Origin: Phoenix dactylifera
Lineage: Eukaryota > Streptophyta > Magnoliopsida > Arecales > Arecaceae
Reading direction: 5' to 3'
Assembly: GCF_009389715.1 (NCBI RefSeq)
Contig: NW_024067667.1
Location: forward strand, 62,001 to 126,000
DNA length: 64,000 bases
Position 1 is the first letter of the stretch. Each line of letters opens with the position of its first letter. A program made the position numbers and the translations under genes. This document shows positions 43,901-54,400 of the stretch, one piece after another. Under the pieces are notes generated by a model. The model had not been told where the DNA came from. It did not search any database and saw nothing but the letters and a program-made list of their open reading frames with translations.

Positions 43901-46900
43901 TTATTGCTTAAAACTTGAGAGTGGTGATTAAGGGCTTCATTTTTAATTTAACATTCCTCCATCCATGTTACCTCAGATCTTCCCCTCCTTTTTTTACCAC
44001 CTTCAACACAAACCAAAATACCTCTCCTTATTGGAGCAACAGATCTCCATTCTCAATGTCTATATCATCCAGAAAGGCCATATATTAGATTTGCTGGCTA
44101 AACTGTGGGTAACATAATGATGGTTGTCTCTTTAGACCCCAATTTATCCACTCAAACATCAAATCAGCTTATTTCAGTGTTGAAAATGCACTTCAAATGG
44201 GCTATAATACTCCCGTCTGGAACTAAATTGTATGTATATTCATTTTTCCCAAATATGTCACAATGTTTTGACTTCACCATTGTTTGAGTTGATGCATCAT
44301 AGGTGCCTAAAAACAAGGAACAGACTTTAATCTCATGGTAAAGCTCAATGTTTGGCTGTATCCTCCCATCGAATTGAATTGCTTCAGCGGACTCAAAGCT
44401 GCACGTGTTAATGTGGTTTCTCGCCATTCATAAACATAAAAAAGGTTCTTGTTTTGAACAAATGTCAAGACTTATATATTTCAGCTTTCTGAATCAATAT
44501 TCCATTTTAATTATGATTCCTAAATCAAGAATTAAAGCATTCAGGCATTGCTAGCCTGGCATTAGCACTTTACATACTGTGACATGCCAGTGCTTAACAT
44601 GCAATAGCACCAGAACATGCCAAGCAGTGATATGTAGATGATATGCAGCTGTGCCACATGCCAGTAAATCATTGGCAGAATATGTCCTGATCCATGACTA
44701 TCAGAACATACAGCACTTGAATCTGTCTTAAAGTTATTCTATTATAACTTTCCAAAAGGGCAGAAATTACATGTCCTAGAATGCTTCCATATCTTAATTG
44801 TACTGTTCAACTTGTACTCTACTAAAAAGCTGACAAAGAATTTTTCCAATGTGGCTTCATGTATATACTAATTATCATCATCAATCTAGTTCCAATCATA
44901 AGAATATTTTTTTATCTCAGTTATTGTTGGAGTAAAAATAACAGAGTCCTCCCCAAAGCTTGTGCAAGATTTTCTTTTGACCAAGATATTGTTCTGCATT
45001 TGTTATTGACTATTATTACAGCATGGATCATGGTTCTTGCAGATCATTTATTTTGACTCATAACATGAATCATAAAGATTGAAGCAGTGCCCTGGGAGTG
45101 GCTTAGCTTCACGGCAGACAAACCCCAGATATAAGATTATGACTTCAACCATTCAACAGGAGTTCAGCATGACAATGTAAGAGAGTAACTCTTCCGTAAA
45201 TATGATTAGAACACCAGGAACCTATGTTTCATAATCTGGTTCAGATATTGACTTTAAAATGATATTATTGGAAATGACTATGACATATTCTTTCATAGAG
45301 CCTGTGACTTACATTTGGACCTAAGTTCTAAAAATTGTGATTTTTATCGGTCGCTAACAATGAATTGGATTTCTTCAAACTGTTATTTTTCGAATGCTAA
45401 TACCAAAAGAAGGTTCCGTCTATCATGATTAATATGGCTCAAATTGAGAGTAGATCATACCTAAAAACAAGATATTTCTTTCTAGTCCTTGTAGGGTTTG
45501 TGTTACAACATGTGTTACAAAAGGGAGACCCAGTGCACAAGGCTCCCCTCATTGTGGTGCCTGGAGAGGGTCAAATGTGCGTACCCTTACACCTACATGC
45601 AGAGAGACTTTCCGTGTTTCGAACCTTTTGACTCTTAAGTCACAATGGAGCAACCTTACTATCGCACCAAGTCTTACCCTCTACTCTTGAGAGCTACACA
45701 ATCTAGGTTATCAAAACTAGATACAATTTTCATCTTTGATTCTAATTGGTACTTGTTAATGTAGCTCCTAATGTTCTTTTTTTTTGAAAGGCATGTGCAA
45801 GAATTTCCTTTTTTGGCCACCAAAACTAAACAGAGAGTTGTTACAGTTGGCTAGGATTATGAAACTAAGATTGTTTTCTTCAAATTATCTATTTTAACCC
45901 TCAAATAGAAGTTTGTTTTCTTCAAATTATATATTTTAACCCTCAAATAGATGTTGATTCGAGCAACTAAAATAGCTTAATAACAACAAGCTCAAGTGCA
46001 ATGAGCATAATAGGATTACCTTGTTAGATGCACTAATATTGATCCTTTATTGAAGTTAACAAAAATCTGCTTAAGTTGAAGGATCTTTTAGTAAGCAGAT
46101 GTGGAAAAAAAAATCAAATAGAGTTAAAATATCAATACGATGAAAGATAGCAAGAAAGTAGACTTTGTATGAGCTTCAACAGTTGTAATGGAAGAGAGTC
46201 AAAAAAAAATGCTTCTTATAAGATTGCAATATTCAGGTTAACTTTTTGGATTTTTAATTGTATAGAGCATCTTAACTTATCTATTGTTCCTGTTGTTTAT
46301 GACAATCACATGAAGAATGCAGAACCAAAACAATTTTAGGTTATTTCATCCTTGACTCAAAAGGAACTTCTTAAAAAGAAATCAAACAAAAGATTCATAA
46401 TTAACTGCAACAAGGAATATATTGTAAATAAAGACCAAATATGATTTAAAATAATTGTCCATATATACGGCAAATAAGAGATAAGATCAAATGGTCTAAA
46501 CTATATTCATTTTCAATGGAAGGAAAGCTCAAGTACCATGTTCCGGAGTAGCAAGACTCGAGTTGGTGGGCTACTGAAATTCACACTCTTTAACTTCTTC
46601 TCAGCTTTAGTCTCACTAGCATTCACAATCACCCCAGCTCGTCTATCTGTCTTCTTGGCCATCAGAGGAGTTGTAATTCCCTGCTCTTGTTTCCCAAGCC
46701 CCTGGCCTTCTTTCCAGCCCATCTTTGCCATCATCCTTTGGGCAGCAGTCATCTGCCCACCTGCGCCAACACCTAACCCAGTTGAATCAGACTTCCCAAT
46801 GATGAATCCCTCTCCATTTGGTGGTGAAGGCGACCTTGGGCCAACACCACCCAAATTCCCACTCATGGCAGCACGCCGTTTCCATGCTTCTTCGCCAGAA

Positions 46901-47421
46901 ATATTTAATGAAGAAGACCTAGATTGATGATCTCTCTCCTCTCTCTGTGCAGCCTCCCGTTCCCTTTGTTCCCTCTCCCTTTCCCTTTCCTCCTCTTCCC
47001 GCCGCCTCCTCTCAAGTTCCCTCTTCATCTCCACTTCCATAGCCCGCCTCTTCTTCTCCCTCCTATATTCCTCATAATCATTTGGCTTAGCAGGATCATA
47101 TTCATCGACCACGGTAGATGTGACCCCTACAAGAGCAGGTTGAAAAGATGGGCTTTTGGTACCATTATCAGGCAATGCTGGTGAAGGGGTAAAAGAACTT
47201 GATGTTTTTATTTGGGGTGCAGCTGAGCTTTTAGCCTTGCTTTGGGACTGCTGGCTCTTCAACACAGACTGCGGTGGAGCAAACACGGATGACGGCTTCC
47301 GCAGTGTAGGTGGTGCCATTTTGGCACTACTTGACCAAACAGCCGAAGTGCTGCTTTTCTCTTCATCAGCTGAAGGTGTTGAAGAAGGAGGAGGGAGATC
47401 CCCATAAAGACCACCCAACAT
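40979..47421 (-). CDS. DRT111: Splicing factor DRT111 / SPF45-like (G-patch + RRM), two exons
   Basis: Exon 1 is 47421-46537 (295 codons) and exon 2 is 41275-40979 (98 codons plus stop), joined in phase 0 (AACATG/GTACTT...TTTCCAG/GTTGGG). The product has 393 residues. It starts MLGGLYGDLPPP, the family hallmark; the frame runs eight codons further up but without an ATG. A Ser/Pro-rich stretch is followed by a charged helical region (118-165, REE/RER repeats), a G-patch (about 225-265, MMAKMGWKEGQGLGKQEQGI) and a C-terminal RRM of the U2AF-homology type with RFF (360-362) at the RxF position. SPF45-type proteins bind U2AF/SF1-type ligands at 3' splice sites; Arabidopsis DRT111/SFPS acts in light and ABA-related splicing. 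The 5.26-kb intron contains repeats. Confidence 0.96.
42870..43205. mobile_element. Possible MITE in DRT111 intron 1
   Basis: AAGGCTGCAAACAAGACGAG at the left (about 42878) is mirrored by CTTGGTTTATTTGCAGCCCC at the right (about 43199). Between them lie repeated GCTTGGCTC, GAGCTTGA and AGCTTG words. No convincing target-site duplication was found. Confidence 0.45.
45515..45694 (-). mobile_element. Au-like tRNA-derived SINE in DRT111 intron 1
   Basis: On the minus strand the tRNA-like head reads TTGGTGCGATAGTAAGG (A box region) then TTGCTCCATTGTGAC, then GGTTCGAAACACGG (B box). The body follows with CTCTCTGCATG, GTACGCACATTTGACCCTC and GGGAGCCTTGTGCACTGGG, then a T-rich end. This order matches the plant Au SINE family as I know it. 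It would need LINE proteins to move. It lies in the same strand sense as its host gene. Confidence 0.8.
45873..45956. repeat. 42-bp tandem duplication in DRT111 intron 1
   Basis: GTTTTCTTCAAATTAT(C/A)TAT occurs at 45873 and 45915, each followed by TTTAACCCTCAAATAGA. Noncoding. Confidence 0.85.
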
Positions 47422-48117
47422 TTCTTTGCTTCTCTCTCTATCCAAGAATTACTTTGTGGTTGATTTTCGAGATTGCAACTCCAAGAACTTGTCTATTCTT
47501 TCTGATTCTATGCATAGGAAATCAAGTAAATAGACGAATCGCATATATTCGTATCTTTTATTATAAAATTTAAAAAAAAAAAACCTCGCTCCAAACTTTG
47601 TTCTCCTATTTGCAAAATCTAATATTGTCAATAAAAATAGCAACCAGGTTTCCATAAGAACAACAGGAAAATGGTTTTCTTGAACTAGGGTTCGCAAAGA
47701 TTGATGAAAACCAAGAAACCGAGGATCTAGCTATCAAATAGATCAGTTCCTGGTTTAGGATTTAAATAAAAACATTGATCTTTTAAAAAGAAGTGAAAGA
47801 TCACAAAAAATTGAACAGCTGAAGTCTAGGACCTTAGAAGCCCAAATTATTTTTCCACGAATAGGAAATAAATCCGAACAAAACGGCAAAAAAAACCCCA
47901 TAATTCCCAAAGAAAAAGAAAATTGAAAGGCAGAGAGCATGCGAGAGGCGATTTGTAGAAAATTTGGAGAACCTACCAAATCTCACCGCAACGGAGGAAA
48001 AGCGAGGAGAAATCTCCGTGTCCTCTAAAACCGCTCCCCGAGACTCACAGTGCGGAGCGTTTGAGAGGAACCGAGGGGACCCGGGTTTTAACCGAGAGGT
48101 TTGCGTCGCGGAAAGGG
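47422..48117 (-). other. 5' leader region of DRT111 with probable leader intron
   Basis: A good 5' splice site (AGATTTG/GTAGGT, intron from 47976 downwards) follows a GC-rich untranslated exon (about 48090-47977). Possible acceptors lie near 47435-47470. Open frames in this region lack domains and I read them as chance. Confidence 0.4.
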
Positions 48118-48123
48118 TATATA
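48118..48123 (-). promoter_or_regulatory. TATA box of DRT111 (candidate)
   Basis: TATATA within GGCTATATACCC on the minus strand, upstream of a GC-rich leader and at a distance fitting transcription from about 48088. Confidence 0.45.
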
Positions 48124-48184
48124 GCCTTGCGGTGACCGATCCACGCTTGGCACGCCCTCGACTCGCAGCCATATACGGATGGAA

Positions 48185-48530
48185 ATAGGTCTGCAAATCG
48201 GTCCGGTCGAGCCCTGCATGATCCCGATTCGGTCCAGTTTCTTGTCCGGATTTTAATTTTGGATCCGAACCCAATTTTCATATCTATAAATTTTGACCCG
48301 ACGAGTCATTCGGATCGGATCCAGAGTCGGGTCGGAATCTATACATTTTTATATTCAAAGTTTCACTATATAATAGTAAAAAACTGACAAAAAAATGGGC
48401 CGGATCGGATCTCAATCTGGGTCAAAATTGGATGGACCCGATCCGACCCGAAAAATAAAACGGATCCAAATTTAGAATCCGACCCGACCTCCAGATCCTA
48501 AAATTCGGGTCGGGTCGACCCTAAATGGGA
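48185..48530. repeat. GGGTCGGATC-type dispersed repeat upstream of DRT111
   Basis: Dense GGATCGGATCC, GACCCGATCCGACCCG and GGGTCGGGTCG words in both orientations, so the segment could fold. It starts about 65 bp upstream of the candidate TATA box. Confidence 0.7.
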
Positions 48531-48749
48531 ATGGCCTGGGCCATGCCGCCTTCGAATCAAGTTTGAACCTTTCGGTTCGACAAGAACTAGATCACGCCAG
48601 GACTCGAAATTCAAGCCGAGAAAATTTTGAGCCACGTCTCTTCCATGTCTCGCTCCACATCCCCTACACGGTTCCTCATCCTAGTCATCTCAATCTCACG
48701 ACAGCAAATCATAGCCGAATGCAACCTCTAAATTCTTCAACCCTGACCC

Positions 48750-48978
48750 AATCCGAGATTTTTCCTAATCCAACCTAACTCAACCTCATTTTAAGCTAAA
48801 TTCAGGTTGGGTTGGGTTATTGCGCTTGAGGCCACCCTAACCCAATCCTGCTTTAAATCAGGTTTAAAATTTTTAGCCCAAGCCTAATCTAAATCTATAA
48901 AACCTCAAATCAATTCTACCAAATAGATGAGTTAGGCAAGTGGAATTCGGTTAGGTCCAATCCAAGTTGCATCCCTAT
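48750..48978. repeat. GGTTGGGTT-type dispersed repeat
   Basis: CAGGTTGGGTTGGGTTATTG and complementary AACCCAATCC words, ending AGTTGCATCCCTA, the complement of the TAGGGGTGCAA-like start seen at 26168. Same family as above. Confidence 0.6.
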
Positions 48979-49002
48979 GAAATTATGAGTACCTCATTCT
49001 AG

Positions 49003-49089
49003 TTCCGCAAGGATGAGGCTTCCTTCTATGAGTTCAATGCCGACCTCCACAACCACAGCGACCGTCTCCTCTATGACTTCAGCTCGTGA
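49003..49089 (+). pseudogene. Possible 28-codon gene fragment, unrecognised
   Basis: From TTC at 49003 to TGA at 49087 the frame reads FRKDEASFYEFNADLHNHS and continues RLLYDFSS. GC-ending codons and a protein-like composition set it apart from its flanks. An in-frame TAG lies just upstream. It may be a captured or decayed exon; I cannot name the source and chance is possible. Confidence 0.3.
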
Positions 49090-50220
49090 ACATACCAAGC
49101 ATCAAAGGCTCTTGTTCTCGGGACACAATTCCTTGCTGCAAAGGCTATTCTCCTTTCAAATTTTGTAAAATTCAAATAGTCACTCATATTTTAGGATTTC
49201 TAGGTTTTCACTTTGGGTGCAATTGGCATGCATTTCTATGGTTTAAACTTTGACTGTTTCTATCAGTATCGTTCTCAAGGAAAGTGCAAGATTTCAATAT
49301 CCACTATTTTGCTATTAAAAAGCGAAAAAACAAAGGAATGCAGGCTTTAGATCTAGGAAGTATTTAACTTGAGATTCATCTGTAGTATGGAAATCATCAT
49401 TAATCTCTTACGAGTCAATGAATCTCTTGAAGGACTGCAATAATGCTAGCAGATTATGCTTTTTTGTTGAATTTTAGATTTCTCACACTTTTGACTTTCC
49501 TCATACCTTGCAACAATACTTTGTTGTCTTTTGTCTAAACACAAATTATTGATTCCTAAATGTAAATTGTCTGTCTCAAGGAAATTGGATTTCTTTCTCC
49601 ATTCATTTAGGGACTTCTTTAGTTCATTTTCTATAAATATATTTGTCGCATATCTTGATTTCTCCACAAATTCAGGGATTAAATACTTCTACGTAATATT
49701 TTACATCTGACAATTTATATTACACAAATTAATCAGTATTGCTACATTAAAGTGAGTTAGATTGGATTTTGATTGATACTATCGATCTTGATTAATTTAA
49801 TTGAGTTATTTTAAGTGAGGTATTGGTTGTTACAAACGTTTTTTAGATCGATAGCATAAGAATGTGGCAAAGGGTTAATCATTACTTAACATAGTACCAA
49901 AGCTCAGGTTTGTTGGAGATGAATAGTTCCCCTACATATACCTGATTCAGCTGTATGTGAAGATGGATGTCAAGCCTGATATACATTTCTCGAGCCCCCT
50001 CCCTCTCTCTCTCACTCTTTCTCTCTCTCTCTCTCTAATGAAAACCTGATGGCCCGTATCTTCTTTTCTGAAATTAGGATGGAGGTCACTGTCAAAATTG
50101 GGAAAGGGGGAATCAACCACAGGTCACTGGTATGCTGCACCCAGTGATTAATTACCTATTCTGGCAAAGTCATATGCACGGCCTTCTTTGCAAGAAATGT
50201 AAACAACAAAAGGCATAGCT
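49090..50220. other. Gene-free interval
   Basis: AT-rich DNA. A (CT)n-rich run lies at about 49999-50037. No gene supported. Confidence 0.5.
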
Positions 50221-50224
50221 GATA

Positions 50225-50620
50225 ATGGGTGGACTATATATTACAAAGCTATTAAGATCAAGCGCTTCATGAATATGGATATAGATATGGTAATTAATCA
50301 GATGCTTAATTCATATTCAAATTTGCTTTAAATAGATACAGATACAAATTGAGATATAATTGAATTTTTATTCTATATTTTGAGCCAAAATGGAAATTAA
50401 GTTAAAGACAACTGCATATTGCCATTTTATTTTAGAATTCATCAAAGCTATATAAAATTAGATAAAATTACAAATAGAACGGATGGTGTGATATGTATCT
50501 GCTTTTCTTTGATGGATGTGAATCTAGATACAGACTAAATTTGTATCCAAATCTAGATGGGAATAAGAAAACAGATGCAGACAGATACTACGTGATCTCT
50601 TCCACCCCCATTATTCTCCG
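50225..50620. repeat. GGATATGGAT-type dispersed repeat, copy 1
   Basis: GAATATGGATATAGATATGG, CAAATTTGCTTTAAATAGATAC, ATAAAATTACAAATAGAACGG and CCAAATCTAGATGG are matched in order by segments of 63165-63650. The two are copies of one noncoding repeat. Confidence 0.6.
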
Positions 50621-51462
50621 ATCAGTGGCAAATAGATAACAGCTTCTTAGCAAATAACGTACCACTGGAGAAATGTCCTCTCAGAGTCAGAAGTTACCAC
50701 TAGTCAATACTTGAGGCATCAAAACAATGTTATAAAAGATAATTACGTAAGGTAACCATGCATCTCTTATGCTGTACAGAATTAAATACAAGACAAGAAA
50801 AGCCTACAAAAGGCCAAAAAATAAATTAGGATCTTTAGAAAGTAGTCGTACAGTTAATCCAACAGCAACTCCATAATTGAAACCTTCAACTTGTACTGCA
50901 CTCAGACACTACATGGAGCAACAGGAACTAAATGGTGTTTACTAGACTGCAATGACTCGAGACAACAAATTCACATGCAAAATAAACGATACCACGGTAA
51001 CATCAGAGACCAAAATTGATTTGTCCGAATTTGAGAACATAAAAAATACAAATGCCCTGCCTGAGAGAAACCAAGAAGCTGTCTATTTCAATAACCGAAC
51101 AGGCAATTAACCATTTATGCATCACAGCGTAACAAAGACAAGAAACAGCAAAATAAGACTTAACTAGCTGCCAACGTGATTGGCACCAATCAATTTCAAA
51201 AATTTCAAAGAACAGAACATATAGAAGCAGCTTCACGAGATCTTGCCAGAACTTTTCCGAGGTTAGAGAGGGCTGTCATTTTGTACAGTGCTAGTAACGA
51301 TGGATGGCAAATTAGTATATCAGCCCTTATACAACAAGCCTTTTCCCAAGATGTACAAGGCTCTAGAGTTACAGCGAGCAACCTTCGGGTCACCAACGTC
51401 CGACAGGGCCATCCACTGCCAGATTGGTCCAGAATAACATATGGCAGATACCCAGCTAAATT

Positions 51463-54400
51463 TTAGTTCCCCATATTCTCAACAGCTTTCTTCTCATGTT
51501 CTGCATCCTCAACTGCATCTCGACTGGTTGATAACTCTGAACTTGTATCACCATTAACAGATTTAGACGATTCAGATGAATTGGCACATAGACCAGCGTT
51601 CCCAGATTCTGGCAAACTTTCGGTGACCGCACCAGTTGACCCAGGTGATCCACCTGCATCGTCACCATGCCTTTCTACTTCTGCATCCCCTGATGATGAC
51701 AAACATTTCCCTCCATCTGAGGTAACCTCGTAAATAGTGTGCTCATCTTCATCTTTTTCAAGCTCACCATTTGGAACGCCTGAAGTTCGATTGATATCAG
51801 GCAGGGTACCTGATTCCAATGTCTCTCTCCATTCAACCCACTCAGGTGGCTTGTCGCCTTCATTTAAACTCGACTTTCCAGAGTCTTCTTTGGACTCCTT
51901 GATGGGACCATTTCCCAAAAGCATACTTTCAGGCTCCCCTGGAGTGGTACATAACTCGGACACTTGTAAAGATGTTTTGTCGTCAATTATATCTTCATTT
52001 TCACCAACGACGACCTCATCAGCCTCATCTATATTACGTGCTGTCTCATCTGAATTGGGTGATGGTGAAGCAAGGGAACCAGTTGAACGCTCATGAACTG
52101 CTTTGCCGTCTTCAAAAGCAAACCAGTTTGAGTTTGTGAAGAGAGAACTGGGCCAGACATTATATTTGGTCAGCCTAGTGAAGTGTTGAATAATGATATC
52201 AGAGTTGCATACAGATAGCAAATTACCTGTCCTGGTCATCCCCCAAACGAAGAGATGAAATAACAACTTCTGCCGATTCATCATCAAAATAAACATCCTG
52301 CAGAACACCATTCTTCAGTATCGTAGTAATTTTCTCTATCGTACACAAAGTAACACTTGACAGAAGATGTGGATGTAAAGTTTAATCTTTTTGGCGAGAT
52401 TTTTGTGCTGTCTAATATCCTTAGATAATACACAACAAGGCTGAATTGCTCATGCAATTAGCAAGCCAAAGAAGAAATCAGTGAATGAAAACTCATTAAA
52501 AACAATAAAATTCTGTATGACTTCTATACCGCAGAACCCAAAAGCTGTAACCAAGACACGTCTTTTGACCAAATTGATTATTGGATGGATTTCCAACAAT
52601 AAATCACAAAGCAAATTGGAAGGGAATAACAGCCTTGACCATACCTCATCATCTCGTTCAAGTGTGCCTTGAGCCTGCATCCATTAAGCAAGACGCTAAT
52701 TAAAAATTCGTTTTCTTTAGTAAGCATAAAAGTCTAAAAAAATAATCAGTCCAGCCAGTGAACTCTGTGGGCATGTATGATTTGAGTAAATTTAAATTTG
52801 ATGTGTTTGAAAAACCTATTGAGTATTGATTTAATTCATGATGATAATGGTGAGAAAATATTTATTGGAACCAATATAAAGATTGTAACAACAGATAATC
52901 ACTATACAACTCAGAGAAAATACCAACAGTTGTAGTCATTCCACTGGGGGGCAAAAGAAATCAAGTGTGTGGTACAGACCACCTGACCATCCCCCAACCC
53001 AAAAAAAACCACACATACACACAAAAAAAAGCCCAAATGCACACAAAAAGGGAAAAATGATCATGTTTACACAAGTGCATACCTAACAAAAATAAGTTCA
53101 AGTACATAATCTTTCCAAAAGAATAATTAAAAAAAACAAACAACTACATGATCTGGTAGATAATTTCTAACTGCTGAAATCCAAAGAAAAATTAATGAAG
53201 CCTCATAAGGAATCGATTTAATTTGAAAAAAAAAAAAATTGGGCAATGCACAAATAGATGAGTAGTTGTGGGTAGAAAAGTATGCAGGAATGCTTGTTTT
53301 CAAACTCGTTTACTAAAAAGAAAAAAAAATCAGTCCTCTGACTAAATTTGCCAGATACAAGTAAAAGAGCAACTACAAGGTTACTAGTAAGATCTGCAAT
53401 ACCATGTTGATATTACACATTGCATGCTACGACACTGTGCTATTTTAGGCTCATGTACTGATCACCCCTTATGAATTTCCAACATCACATTTAGTGCATT
53501 CACTAAATGCTAGCATAAAAGATGATCCTGGCCTTCATTTACAAGTGAAAAAAAAGTAAAATGTAAAATAACACAGAGGCTTACATTAAAGGTAAGAACC
53601 ACCAAAGTTAGCATAAGGTCGCTTTTTTAACAAAAGGCAAATCCCTTACATAATTTCTCCCAAGACAACTGAATTATTTTAAAACAGCTTCTTAGGAGAA
53701 GCTGTTTTTAGTGCTTTTGCAACAGATCAGAAGAAAGAACCAATCATTTCTATGCTTTCTCAAAGCCAAAATTAAGGTAAGTTCCTCAACCATGGCATTA
53801 AGAAGCAAGCAGTGATGATTAGCATTCCTTTAAGTTATTGTTCACACTGATTTTCCAGGGATTTCAACTAATTTCACCCCATGTCAAACTTATCTTTTAA
53901 AAGCCAAGTTTGACAAAACATCCTTACTGACTCTTCAAATGCAATTCTAGTTCATGCAAAACTTAAGAACATCCAAAGTCTAACCAAAAGCACTGTCATT
54001 GATTATTTGCTCCCTAGTTACTAATTTAAATTCAACTGATCTCAGTGTAAACACTAACATCAGAATGAGTGCAAGAGAGTGAAGGTCATTTGTCAACATC
54101 CAGGCATTTACCTCTTCAATATCATCATTACTGTAAATTCCATATTTAAAGGCCTGACTCAAGTTACTAGCCAGTGCTGCCACATCATAGTCCCTATCTC
54201 GGAAGTCTTCGTCATCACTATCCCTGCCTCGGTCCTGTAGTGAAGTTGGACGCCTGCAACAAATGATGAATAAAGCAAGCTTGCTCACTTTTGAAAGTAT
54301 CAAAATAAAATTCATGTTCAGAAGCATTGATGTAGCTGTTGACACAATAACCAAAGCTTAAACAAGCCAAATTAGAAAACACAACAGAAAGCATCAGATG

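Noticed and set aside
44105..44427. Pair of opposed 60-87-residue ORFs near 44105-44427
   Set aside because: They lie within the DRT111 intron, lack domains and have no codon bias.
48045..48274. ORFs overlapping the DRT111 leader and upstream repeat
   Set aside because: No domain, and they cross the candidate TATA box and a dispersed repeat.
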